Assembly (NCBI GenBank): GCA_046538105.1 | Contig: JBKHJO010000033.1 | Location: 1-29,192, forward strand | Direction of reading: 5' to 3' | Length of the DNA: 29,192 nucleotides | Origin: JAWLEV01 sp046538105 | Lineage (GTDB): Bacteria; Chloroflexota; Anaerolineae; UBA1429 | Part shown: positions 1-7,774 of the stretch, piece by piece | Numbering within the stretch: position 1 is the first letter of the stretch | Layout: every line of letters begins with the position of its first letter | Notes under the pieces: model-generated | Seen by the model: the letters and a program-made list of their open reading frames with translations, nothing else | Database searches by the model: none | Told to the model about the DNA's origin: nothing | Position numbers and translations under genes: made by a program

Positions 1-718
1 AGGTGGCGACGATCTTGATGGCCAGCCCCAACAGGATGACCGTGGCGGCGTAGCGAAACACGCGCGTGCTCATATGGTCAAAGATGCGCGTTCCCACATA
101 CGAGGCGACGAGGGAAGCGGGAACTATGAATATACTTTGTATAAGCAGTTCCTCCGTGGCCACGCCTGCGGTGATGAGAAGGACGAGGCGCAACGTGCCG
201 ATCATGAGAAAATAGGTGGCCATGATGCTTTTGGCCTTGGATTTTTCCCATCCCCTTAACAGGGTATAGAGGACGATGGGAGGACCTCCCATGTTGAGCG
301 CGCCCCCAAAAAGACCACCAATCGATCCCGCGACATATGCCCAGGGAAAGGCGTCGCGAATGCGCGTGGTGCGGGACGGCCAGAGGGCGACGGCGCAGCC
401 GGCCAGGATCATGATGGCTATCCCTATCTCCAGTATGCCGCTGTCCAGGTTGCACAGGGCATGGATACCCAGCGCCGTGGTGGGGAGCGAGGTGGCGAAT
501 ATAGGCCACATCTCATGCCAGGAAAGGCTCTCCCGCACGGTCCACCAGTTCAGCATGGTGCTCACGAGGGAGGCGATGGATACGATGACGACGGCCTCGC
601 CGACAGATACGAACATGACCAGCACACCCATGGAGAACAGGCCGAGCCCAAAGCCGGCAGTGCCCTGTATGAGGCCGCCGAGAAGAATGATGCCCACGAG
701 CATCCAGGTGTCGGTCAA
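1..718 (-). CDS. TauE/SafE family sulfite exporter-like permease (C-terminus cut by window edge)
   Basis: The frame stays open from a TTG at 718 to the first base of the window, so about 239 residues are visible and the C-terminus is missing. The start is the TTG because GAAAGG lies 6-7 bases upstream and the next ATG is five codons later inside the conserved first helix. The protein opens with a glycine-rich helix (GGLIQGTAGFGLGL) typical of the family. The middle carries the second family signature, GGLFGGALNMGGPPIVLY, and at least six hydrophobic segments are visible. Family members are inner-membrane carriers for sulfite, sulfoacetate or other small organic anions, or are of unknown substrate. 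No sulfur-metabolism gene is nearby to fix the substrate. It is transcribed divergently from tyrS. Family assignment is firm; substrate is unknown. Confidence 0.87.
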   Translation of the reverse strand, partial: MTDTWMLVGIILLGGLIQGTAGFGLGLFSMGVLVMFVSVGEAVVIVSIASLVSTMLNWWTVRESLSWHEMWPIFATSLPTTALGIHALCNLDSGILEIGIAIMILAGCAVALWPSRTTRIRDAFPWAYVAGSIGGLFGGALNMGGPPIVLYTLLRGWEKSKAKSIMATYFLMIGTLRLVLLITAGVATEELLIQSIFIVPASLVASYVGTRIFDHMSTRVFRYAATVILLGLAIKIVAT

Positions 719-841
719 TCGTTATCCTTTCTTTTGTGATACACCTTTTCGGTCCTTGCGAGGCATGCAAGAGGCTCACCGCCACCATAAGAATGCGGAA
801 TGACGAGGGGCCAAAACCGGAAGGGTTGCAATACCTTTTAT

Positions 842-870
842 TTGACAAACAAAGGATCGTCACATAGTAT
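842..870 (+). promoter_or_regulatory. sigma70-type promoter of tyrS
   Basis: TTGACA at 842-847 and TAGTAT at 865-870 are separated by exactly 17 bases. The predicted transcript starts near 877, about 50 bases before the tyrS ATG. That leader is too short for a T-box riboswitch. A second -10-like TATACT at 884-889 has no matching -35. Confidence 0.75.
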
Positions 871-925
871 CGATTATCGTTCTTATACTATCTGACACAG
901 GTTCTCTGTCAAGTTGAGGAAGAGC

Positions 926-2149
926 ATGGCGAACGTATACGATATCCTCGAGCGTCGTGGTTTTGTGGAGCAGGTTTCGGACAAAGAGGGGCTCCGTGCG
1001 GCATTGGAGGAGTCCATCACCTGTTACATTGGCTATGACCCGTCGGCTTCCAGCCTCCACGTTGGCAATCTATTCACCATCATGGCCCTTGCGCATATGC
1101 AGCGTCAGGGGCACCGTCCCATCGCCATCGTTGGCGGTGGCACGGGCATGATCGGTGATCCAAGTGGTCGCACCGAGATGCGCCAGATGCTGACCAAAGA
1201 GGAGATTGAGGCCAACCTGCAGGCTATCAAGGAGCAGATTGGGCAGGTTGTCGATTTCAGCGAGGAAAGGGCGCTTATTCTGAATAACGCCGAGTGGCTG
1301 GCGCCTCTAAAGTACATCGAGTTTTTGCGTGATATCGGCAGATATTTCAGCGTCAACCGTATGTTGGCTTCAGAGGCCTATCGCTCTCGCATGGAGACGG
1401 GTTTGAGTTTCATCGAGTTCAATTACCAGATCCTTCAGGCCTATGATTTTCTCCATCTCTATCAGGAGTATGGTTGCATTTTGCAGATGGGGGGCAATGA
1501 CCAGTGGGGCAATATCCTGGCCGGGGTGGATCTCATTCGCCGCGTTGAGGGGGGCGAGGCCTACGCCTTGACGTTTCCTTTGCTGACCACGGCCTCTGGC
1601 GCCAAGATGGGCAAGACGGCCGAGGGGGCCGTCTGGCTGGACGCGGAACGGCTTTCCCCCTACGAGTTCTATCAGTTCTGGATCAATACGGCCGACGCCG
1701 ATGTGGAGCGTTTCCTCAAGATATACACTTTCCTTCCATTGAACAGGATCGAGGAACTGGCTTCGGCAGAGGGCGCGGAGATGCAGGAAGCCAAAGAGGT
1801 GTTGGCCTACGAGGTGACGCGTCTGATCCACGGTGAGAGGGAGGCAAAGGCAGCGCGCGAGGCCTCGCGGCGCCTCTTTAGTGGGGGGGTAGCCGGAGAT
1901 ACGGTGCCCAGCACCCAGGTGGAGGAGGAGCGGCTGAAGCAGGGTATCCCAGTGCCCAATCTGTTCGACGAGGTGGGCCTTGCCGACTCGCGTAGCCAGG
2001 CGCGGCGGCTCATCGAGCAGGGAGGGGCATACGTCAATGATGAGAGGATCTCCTCCGTAGAGTGTATGGTCACGCTTGACGATCTGCAGGAAGGCAGCGT
2101 TCTGTTGCGCGCGGGGAAAAAGCGGTACCATCGCGTCATTCCTGCTTAG
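926..2149 (+). CDS. tyrS: Tyrosyl-tRNA synthetase (class Ic)
   Basis: TyrRS activates tyrosine with ATP and transfers it to tRNA-Tyr in the cytosol. The 407-residue product has the class I HIGH-type motif as HVGN at residues 45-48 and the KMSKS loop as KMGKT at 227-231. The tyrosine-site helix contains NYQILQAYDF. A C-terminal S4 RNA-binding domain (about 340-407) contains the SRSQARRLIEQGG signature. Length and domain order are normal for the family. An in-frame TTG exists at 914, but the ATG at 926 is preferred because GAGGAAG lies just upstream and the protein then begins MANVYDIL, as homologues do. It is followed 89 bases later by an AhpD-like membrane protein that may be co-transcribed. 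Confidence 0.97.
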   Translation: MANVYDILERRGFVEQVSDKEGLRAALEESITCYIGYDPSASSLHVGNLFTIMALAHMQRQGHRPIAIVGGGTGMIGDPSGRTEMRQMLTKEEIEANLQAIKEQIGQVVDFSEERALILNNAEWLAPLKYIEFLRDIGRYFSVNRMLASEAYRSRMETGLSFIEFNYQILQAYDFLHLYQEYGCILQMGGNDQWGNILAGVDLIRRVEGGEAYALTFPLLTTASGAKMGKTAEGAVWLDAERLSPYEFYQFWINTADADVERFLKIYTFLPLNRIEELASAEGAEMQEAKEVLAYEVTRLIHGEREAKAAREASRRLFSGGVAGDTVPSTQVEEERLKQGIPVPNLFDEVGLADSRSQARRLIEQGGAYVNDERISSVECMVTLDDLQEGSVLLRAGKKRYHRVIPA

Positions 2150-2238
2150 GAGATTTCGGGGCATGGATATATAGTACGTCCACTGAGGTTTTTCACAGCG
2201 GGTTTAGCATTTACCACGGAAAAGGGGACGATATCCAG

Positions 2239-2928
2239 ATGAAAAAAGGGAGACGGACGTGGTGGGCCATGTTGGGCGTGGGGTTGGGGGCCGCTGGAGC
2301 GTATCTACTGGCCAAGGCCTATGTGGATGCCCAAAAGAGGCAGCCTTCTTTTCAAAAGGAGGTCTATAAGAGCGAAGAGGGTATGCTGGAGGCATTCAGA
2401 GCACTCTGGAGAGATCCGGAGGCACTCAAATCCCTGTGGACGAATCCGTATATCGATCGTCCCCTGGCGAAAAAGATGATGTTGGCTGTTGTGGGAGCCC
2501 ATGACGATCAGTTCTGTGCCCGGGCACACATAGGTTATGCCCTGCGGCAGGGATTGGCAGAGGAAGAAATCGAGTCCTTATTGCGCGGCGAGGTGGAACA
2601 CGCTACGGTGGATGAGGCGCCGGCCCTCTTTTTCGCCCGTCACTATGTGGAGCAGGGGGGTGACCCAGATCCCGATCTGGTCCAGCGCCTCGTCGATGCC
2701 TATGGTTGGCGGACAGCGCGCGATATCATCACTTATGTGCGTCTTGTCACCTTTGTGAATCTTGTGGGCAATACGTTGGATGCTCTTGTGAGTCGGGTGT
2801 TGGGGGAACCTTCCTCCTCTTCGACTCTTGCCAGCGAGCTTTCCACGGTGGCGATCTTTAGTTTTGGCATAGTTCCACTTTTTCCCGTGCTTGCCCTGCG
2901 TGCTGCGCTGACTCCCGCTGAGGCATAG
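2239..2928 (+). CDS. Membrane-anchored AhpD/carboxymuconolactone decarboxylase-fold protein
   Basis: The protein has 229 residues. A short basic N-terminus and a hydrophobic helix (about 9-27) suggest a membrane anchor. Residues about 75-190 look like the all-helical CMD/AhpD fold, including DDQFCARAHIGYALRQGL around 89-106. In AhpD enzymes the active-site motif is CxxCxxxH. Here the second Cys (C93) and His (H97) are kept, but the position of the first Cys is Asp, so a disulfide-type peroxidatic cycle as in AhpD looks impossible. A second hydrophobic segment lies at about 195-220. AAGGGG lies 11 bases before the start. It sits downstream of tyrS and ends 26 bases before a strong terminator. 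The fold assignment is moderate; the function is unknown. Confidence 0.7.
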   Translation: MKKGRRTWWAMLGVGLGAAGAYLLAKAYVDAQKRQPSFQKEVYKSEEGMLEAFRALWRDPEALKSLWTNPYIDRPLAKKMMLAVVGAHDDQFCARAHIGYALRQGLAEEEIESLLRGEVEHATVDEAPALFFARHYVEQGGDPDPDLVQRLVDAYGWRTARDIITYVRLVTFVNLVGNTLDALVSRVLGEPSSSSTLASELSTVAIFSFGIVPLFPVLALRAALTPAEA

Positions 2929-2954
2929 GCGATTGTCCCGGAGAGAAAATGATA

Positions 2955-2984
2955 AAAAAGGCCGCCCATATGGGCGGCCTTTTT
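2955..2984. terminator. Bidirectional intrinsic terminator between converging genes
   Basis: A perfect 30-base palindrome has a GGCCGCCC/GGGCGGCC core flanked by A5 on the left and T5 on the right. Both strands therefore read as a GC-rich hairpin followed by a U-tract. It lies 26 bases after the AhpD-like gene and 42 bases after the recD2 stop, so it can end both transcripts. Confidence 0.92.
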
Positions 2985-3026
2985 GTCCTCTTTGGGCGAC
3001 AGGATCGGCGGATTGCCAACTCCGCT

Positions 3027-5309
3027 CTACGATCTGCTCAGCGCCTCGCAAAGTCGGGACACAAATAACGTGCGCCGTTGCGTGGAGCGCTTTTGATTGA
3101 CGGCGATGCGTATGGCTTTTTCCTGCGTGATCAGTACCGCCAGGCGCTGTGCCCGTGACAATGCCGTGTAGAGAATGTTTCGCTCCAGCATAACATAATG
3201 GCTCGTCAGCATGAGAATCACCACCGCCGGCCACTGGGATCCCTGGGCCGAGTGTACCGTCATGGCCCAGGCGTGCACGAGTTCATCCAGTTCATCGTGA
3301 TTGTAGGCGACGTCGTGTTCGTCAAACCGCACCACCAGCCTTTGTTCGTCCGGGTAGACGCGTTGGATGATGCCCAGATCCCCGTTAAAGACCTGTTTCT
3401 GGTAGTTGTTCTGTGTCTGTCGTACCTTGTCCCCTTGGCGGAACACGTGCTGGCCCGCAGAAGGTGATCGTGCAGATAGTGTGAGTTCCGCCTTGATGGG
3501 TGCCGGCGGATTCAAGGCCCGCTGCAGTGCCAGGTTCAGGGAGCGGATACCCGCCGTTCCCCTGTGCATGGGGGCCAGTACCTGCACTTCAGTGGGCGGT
3601 ACGTCCAGAAATCCGGGCAGGCGATTGGCCACCAGATCAACGGCCAGCCTGCGGGCCTCTTCTGGGGTGTTCCGGTGCATCTCGAAATAGTCCGAGGTTT
3701 TGGGGACCTCATGGATGGGACGTTGCCCCGCGCGGATGCGGTGGCAATTGACCACGATTATGCTCCGGTTGCCGGCCTCCTGGCGAAAGATCCGCGTCAG
3801 GCGCGTCACGTGAATGCCGGGGATACCCTGCTCCTCGCCCGCGCTGATGAGGTCCTGCAATATGGCGCCGGGCCCTACCGGCGGCAATTGATCCACGTCT
3901 CCGATCAGAAACAGGCGTGTGCTGTCCCGCGTTCGGCGCAGGATCTGGTGGAACAACCACAGGTCGATCATGGAGGCCTCGTCGATGACGAGGATGCGTT
4001 CGTTGATCGGTCTTATCTCGCCCTGCCCTATTCCTATGCCCAGATGGCGGTGCACGGTCGCCGCCCGGTGCTCGGTGGCCTGGGCCAGTTGTTTGCTTGC
4101 CCTGCCCGTGGTAGCGCACAGGGCATAGGACACCCGGAGGTTCTGCAAACAGGCGATGAGCGAGCGTATAGTCGTCGTCTTACCTGTGCCTGGTCCCCCT
4201 GTCAGGATGACCAGGCGACTCCCCTGCAAGAGGCCACGGATAGCCCCCTGTTGTTCCTCGGTGAGTTCTTCTTTCTCCAGGGCATTGAGGATCTCTTGCG
4301 TCTCCTGGGAAGAAAAATCTGGATCTCCCGCTGGCATGCCGAGCAGGTGGGCCAGTTTTTCAGCGATGCGCTGCTCCGTGTGGGCGACCCGCGGCAAAGA
4401 GATGGCGGCCGTCTCGGGGCCATCCGCCGCATCACGGCGTACAAGTTGCCGAGCCTCGATAAGGTGCTCCATCTCCTGAGCGACCTTTTCTCCGGATACT
4501 CCCAGCAATTCACCGGCCTCCTGGACAAGTTCATCTGCTGGACACCAGAGATGTCCCTGAGATAGGGTATCTTCCAGGAGATGGAGGATACCTCCCCGGA
4601 TACGCGCCGGGGCATCGTGGGCGATGCCCAGTGCCCTGCCAATCTGATCGCACCGCGTAAAGCCAAATCCGCGCACGTCCTGGGCCAGACTGTAAGGGTT
4701 TTGGGAAACGACGTCCCAGGCCTCGTGTCCATATTGACGATAGATCTGTTGCGCCTGCCTGGGGGAAAGCTCAGCAGCCCCCTGAAGCTTGATCATCAAA
4801 TTGTGCATGCCCTCGTATTCGGCCCAACTCTCGCGAATTCTCTGGGCCCGCACGGGGCCGATGCCCTTTACCTCTTGCAGGTGCTTTCCCCCGTTCCGCA
4901 GTTCGCGAATGGTCGCCGCACCAAAGTGTTCCACCAGGGCCCGGGCATAGTGGGGACCGAGCCCCTTTATGCTGGCGCCGGCCAGGTAGCGCTCGATGGC
5001 CGGCAGGCTTTGAGGCGTCTCGGGTCTGGCAAAGGAGACCTGGACCTGTATGCCGTATTTGGGGTCGTGACGCCATCTGCCCTCGATCTTGTAACAATCA
5101 CCCTGGCGCGGCTCGCCAAAACTTCCCACGGCTACAAAAGAAGATGACGATTCTTCGTCGGCGGGTTTGAGATGTACCACGGCAAAGCCCGTCTCCGGGT
5201 TGGAAAAGGTGATACGATCTATGGAATAGATGCCTTGGACGCTCTCGCCCTCCTTTTCCAGTCTGGGAAGGGTGTTCTGTTGTCCATCTGGGGAGGGGTG
5301 AGGAAACAT
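3027..5309 (-). CDS. recD2: RecD-like DNA helicase RecD2 (superfamily 1B)
   Basis: RecD2 is a 5'-3' DNA helicase found in bacteria, often without RecBC, with roles in replication-fork repair. The 760-residue length is typical. An N-terminal OB-like segment (about 25-95) is followed by tandem helix-hairpin-helix elements at about 106-160, with IKGLGPHYA and VKGIGPVRAQRI. Walker A is GGPGTGKT (371-378), Walker B is VIDEAS (441-446) and motif III is GDVDQLPPVGP (470-480). C-terminal motifs TVHSAQGSQWP and LYTALSRAQ complete the SF1B core. The start is the ATG at 5309. Its Shine-Dalgarno AGGAAAG overlaps the stop of the upstream FecR gene 18 bases away, indicating co-translation. No recB or recC is visible. 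Confidence 0.95.
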   Translation of the reverse strand: MFPHPSPDGQQNTLPRLEKEGESVQGIYSIDRITFSNPETGFAVVHLKPADEESSSSFVAVGSFGEPRQGDCYKIEGRWRHDPKYGIQVQVSFARPETPQSLPAIERYLAGASIKGLGPHYARALVEHFGAATIRELRNGGKHLQEVKGIGPVRAQRIRESWAEYEGMHNLMIKLQGAAELSPRQAQQIYRQYGHEAWDVVSQNPYSLAQDVRGFGFTRCDQIGRALGIAHDAPARIRGGILHLLEDTLSQGHLWCPADELVQEAGELLGVSGEKVAQEMEHLIEARQLVRRDAADGPETAAISLPRVAHTEQRIAEKLAHLLGMPAGDPDFSSQETQEILNALEKEELTEEQQGAIRGLLQGSRLVILTGGPGTGKTTTIRSLIACLQNLRVSYALCATTGRASKQLAQATEHRAATVHRHLGIGIGQGEIRPINERILVIDEASMIDLWLFHQILRRTRDSTRLFLIGDVDQLPPVGPGAILQDLISAGEEQGIPGIHVTRLTRIFRQEAGNRSIIVVNCHRIRAGQRPIHEVPKTSDYFEMHRNTPEEARRLAVDLVANRLPGFLDVPPTEVQVLAPMHRGTAGIRSLNLALQRALNPPAPIKAELTLSARSPSAGQHVFRQGDKVRQTQNNYQKQVFNGDLGIIQRVYPDEQRLVVRFDEHDVAYNHDELDELVHAWAMTVHSAQGSQWPAVVILMLTSHYVMLERNILYTALSRAQRLAVLITQEKAIRIAVNQKRSTQRRTLFVSRLCEALSRS

Positions 5310-5327
5310 ACGGTCGGTTGTGCTTTC

Positions 5328-6056
5328 CTATTCGCTCTCTGTGACGGCGATGCTTCCATTATCGGGATCGATGATCGCCGTCTGGCCGGAGACGATTCTC
5401 GTGGGGCTATCCATCGGTCCCAGGGTACAGTGTCCCTGCAAGATATGTATCCGGCTACGCCCGTCGCTATCGGTGATAAAGGTGCCCACTCCTACCAGGT
5501 CTGCCGAGATATTCGCGACCTGTATCTGAAATCTGGACGGATTGATCTTGCGTGGAGGAGGGGAGATGAAACTGGCCCTGCCCGCCTTTTGCTTTATGGT
5601 GATACGCAGGTGGTTGCCCTTTCCCACGAGTTCCATCACCTCCCACATGCCGGGCGCCTCGATACGCATGAGGCTCTGGTCAGGGAGGGCGATGGTCGCC
5701 CACGTGTCCGTCATGCTGCGTATGCTGCTTCCCTGGTGAATGGTCCCACCCTCCTCGGCGGATTGCCAGGATTCGTCCTGGCCCCGAGAGATCTGGAGGC
5801 TGCCCTGCTGGATGCTCTCTATCATGCCACTGCGGGGCGTTGGCTTTTGTGCGATGGCCAGGTAGGCGATGAGACCCGTCAGCAGGAGGCCTACGACGCC
5901 CAAAAGTATGGTCCACAGGGGGCGGCGAGTTGGTTCATCTTGGAACTCCAGCGGTTCCCAGTGTATGGCCGCCGGTCTCTTTTGCCCTTGAGCATTGTAT
6001 GCGAATGTCGCCAGTTCGCGCCCTTTTTCCGACGGGCGATCCTCAGCCTGTTTCAT
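5328..6056 (-). CDS. FecR-domain membrane protein
   Basis: The 242-residue protein has a soluble N-terminus of about 45 residues, one transmembrane helix (about 47-69) and an extracytoplasmic C-terminal region. That region reads as a FecR domain: an EGGTIHQGSSIRS segment, then ATIALPDQSLMRI, then TIKQKAGRASF. In classical systems FecR transmits a signal to an ECF sigma factor, but in many phyla the domain occurs in unrelated envelope proteins. No sigma-factor gene or TonB receptor is nearby, so a FecI-type role is not supported. CAGGAAAG lies 5 bases before the ATG. It heads the operon that continues into recD2 and follows a good promoter plus a 7-codon upstream ORF. Confidence 0.75.
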   Translation of the reverse strand: MKQAEDRPSEKGRELATFAYNAQGQKRPAAIHWEPLEFQDEPTRRPLWTILLGVVGLLLTGLIAYLAIAQKPTPRSGMIESIQQGSLQISRGQDESWQSAEEGGTIHQGSSIRSMTDTWATIALPDQSLMRIEAPGMWEVMELVGKGNHLRITIKQKAGRASFISPPPRKINPSRFQIQVANISADLVGVGTFITDSDGRSRIHILQGHCTLGPMDSPTRIVSGQTAIIDPDNGSIAVTESE

Positions 6057-6076
6057 ATGCGTCTTTCCTGTTTCAT
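6053..6076 (-). other. Seven-codon leader ORF (MKQERRI) overlapping the FecR gene start
   Basis: An ATG at 6076 preceded by AAGGGGCAAG opens a 7-residue frame. Its TGA shares bases with the ATG of the FecR-like gene (overlap ATGA). The first ten bases, ATGAAACAGG, are repeated exactly at the FecR start. It could be a translational-coupling leader or the by-product of a small duplication. Confidence 0.35.
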
Positions 6077-6097
6077 CTTGCCCCTTCTACGGTTCAT

Positions 6098-6125
6098 ATC
6101 ATACAGTATTGGTGCACGATGTCAA
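6098..6125 (-). promoter_or_regulatory. sigma70-type promoter of the FecR-recD2 operon
   Basis: On the minus strand, TTGACA (6120-6125) and TATGAT (6098-6103) are separated by 16 bases. The expected start near 6091 leaves a leader of about 35 bases containing the 7-codon ORF. Confidence 0.7.
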
Positions 6126-6155
6126 TGAGATGTTTACCCGATCTGCTTTCCCGAC

Positions 6156-6184
6156 TTGGCGAATTTCATGGCCCGTGCTATACT
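6156..6184 (+). promoter_or_regulatory. Promoter of the tRNA-His gene
   Basis: TTGGCG (6156-6161) and TATACT (6179-6184) are 17 bases apart. Transcription would begin near 6191, a few bases before the mature tRNA 5' end. Confidence 0.65.
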
Positions 6185-6197
6185 ATCATCTGTGTGA

Positions 6198-6271
6198 GGT
6201 GGGCGTAGCCGAGTGGTTAAGGCATCTGGTTGTGGCCCAGAAGATCGTGGGTTCGAATCCCATCGCTCACC
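6198..6271 (+). tRNA. tRNA-His (anticodon GTG)
   Basis: The cloverleaf can be folded directly. The seven-base-pair acceptor stem pairs 6199-6205 with 6264-6270 (one G-T). The D stem GCC/GGC is 6208-6210 with 6221-6223. The anticodon stem is TCTGG/CCAGA (6225-6229 with 6237-6241) around GTG at 6232-6234. The T arm carries GGTTCGAATCC. A G at 6198 can pair with the C73 discriminator at 6271, the extra G-1 base that identifies tRNA-His. The CCA end is not encoded: CAG follows the discriminator. It has its own promoter and terminator, so it is a single-gene unit. Confidence 0.97.
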
Positions 6272-6278
6272 CAGAGAA

Positions 6279-6313
6279 GCCTCCTGAGATTCTCAGGAGG
6301 CGTTTTGTTTTTG
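6279..6313 (+). terminator. Intrinsic terminator of tRNA-His
   Basis: A perfect 10-bp stem, GCCTCCTGAG with CTCAGGAGGC (6279-6288 and 6292-6301), has a 3-base loop. It is followed by GTTTTGTTTTT, and it begins 7 bases after the tRNA. Confidence 0.9.
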
Positions 6314-6539
6314 AGAGTTTTTTTAGTTTTGGGGAGAGCTTTTCTCATGCTTCGCTCCGCTTCGAGCAGCGGTCATCGATATGGCGGCTTTGTGCAAGGG
6401 AATGCTCCGTGGTGACTTGGGCTTCCTTGGCCGAACTATTCCTCGGATTCCGTTGCTGCCTCTGATTACGGTCTCTCCGTGGGGATTTCAATCGTCGGGA
6501 TCGCGTGCTTCTACGACTGGCAAAAGATCGCACGGCTAA

Positions 6540-7409
6540 AGTATATCGGATTGGGCGCTCGGGTATTCTGCAAATGCGGCGGAATCGTTTTTCCCCTCCC
6601 TTTACTTGCCCTCACAGGCTCCATCGTCGGTGGATCCTGTTCCCGCCGTCCTGGTGAGCGAGGATCTAGTCCGGCACCTTGTACGGGTGAGCGGCTACTC
6701 CCTCCACGCGTTGGAACAGAAGATCAAAGAGAAGAAAGATGGCAAAGCCTTTTATTTGCCCTTGGATTTGCATGCTCGACTGGGGATCCCCCATGGAGTA
6801 CCAGAAGACAAACGTCCAAAATGTGATCGGTCTTTGGCCCAGTATGGATGTTACTTTGAACGATGAGGTGGTGATCGTTGCCGCTTATTACGATGGTCTG
6901 AGGCGGGCCCCTGACGGCATTCTCTATCCAGGGGCTGACGATAATGCCAGTAGGGTGGCTACCATGTTGGAACTCGTTCGTACGTTACGAGAGGCGGATT
7001 TCCAACCCAAGAGAAGCATCCTGTTTGTAGCATGGATCGGCGGCGAGCGCTACCAGGCGGTGCATTACGCGCGTTTCCTGGAAGGAGAGCAGAATCTCGA
7101 CGCATTCTGGGAGGTGGTGGCGGGGTTTGAGTTACAGGGCGTAGGAGCGGGAACGGGCTCCGGTGCTCTCGTTTCTGGCGTGACAAGCGAGCGTCTATGC
7201 GTGTTCTTCGAAGGTCGGCTCAGAGTGTGAGTCTCTCAGTGGAGAACTATGGTACATCTCTCCATATGGATCGATTTTTGTGGCCGACTCCTGATCCTCA
7301 AATTCCCTCGGCGACTATTTCCTGGTTGGCCAGGCAGAGTTTGGCCCATACCCCACAGGATGTGCCGGCCAATATGGATGTAGAAAAGATCGGTCCCTGG
7401 CTGTCATAG
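6540..7409 (+). pseudogene. Decayed M28-family zinc aminopeptidase
   Basis: Three adjacent frame segments together read as one M28 peptidase. The first (about 6540-6795) gives SEDLVRHLVRVSGYSLHALE. A frame change near a C5 run at 6788-6792 leads to the second, with the metal-site motif PGADDNAS and PKRSILFVAW. A second frame change near 7190 leads to the C-terminal signature AHTPQDVPANMDVEKIG. Active family members bind two zinc ions. Here the expected first His ligand (family consensus AHYDG) is Tyr in AAYYDG, and the expected GEE catalytic pair reads GGE. Two frameshifts plus lost metal or catalytic residues argue for real decay rather than sequencing error. Faint coding traces with a stop may extend upstream to about 6330, and a possible tail runs to about 7463. 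Confidence 0.8.
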
Positions 7410-7774
7410 TTCTGACCAGTGATCCCGCCTACCGAGTCCACTTGTTGAACAAGTCGGTATCCAGAGGCGTGAACGCTTGGAACTGTTACTTTGAGCGAAA
7501 ATGCTTATCGCGAATTGGTGCCTTTGCTCATGACAAGGTCTTTGTGACGTTCTATAATAGGGGCAGACGTTGTGAGAGGAAAGCCTTTTTATTGATTTCG
7601 ACCTCTTGCAACCGACGTGACATTAGCTGTCTCCCTATACGGCGTGAGAGGCAGCATTTCTTCTCCTCCTTGGTAAGGCGGGCTCTGGTGAGCGTCCTCA
7701 GTGGCGTTGCCAGAGCCCGTCTGACGTTGGTGTGCATCCTGAACACTGCACATGAGAGGGCGCGAGTATGCGGC
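7410..7774. other. Gene-poor stretch between M28 relic and sensor kinase, with one long hairpin
   Basis: I recognise no gene here. The first 50 bases may still be the out-of-frame tail of the M28 relic. A perfect 10-bp inverted repeat, CGGGCTCTGG with CCAGAGCCCG (7679-7688 and 7710-7719), can fold with an inner TGAG/CTCA stem. Neither strand has a T-tract after it, so it is not a standard intrinsic terminator, although it lies 56 bases beyond the sensor-kinase stop. Confidence 0.5.

Noticed and set aside
719..925. T-box riboswitch controlling tyrS
   Set aside because: The predicted leader is only about 50 bases and contains no T-box consensus or antiterminator stem.
3564..4565. 333-codon open frame on the plus strand
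   Set aside because: It is antisense to recD2, including its Walker A and B region, and has no recognisable protein pattern.
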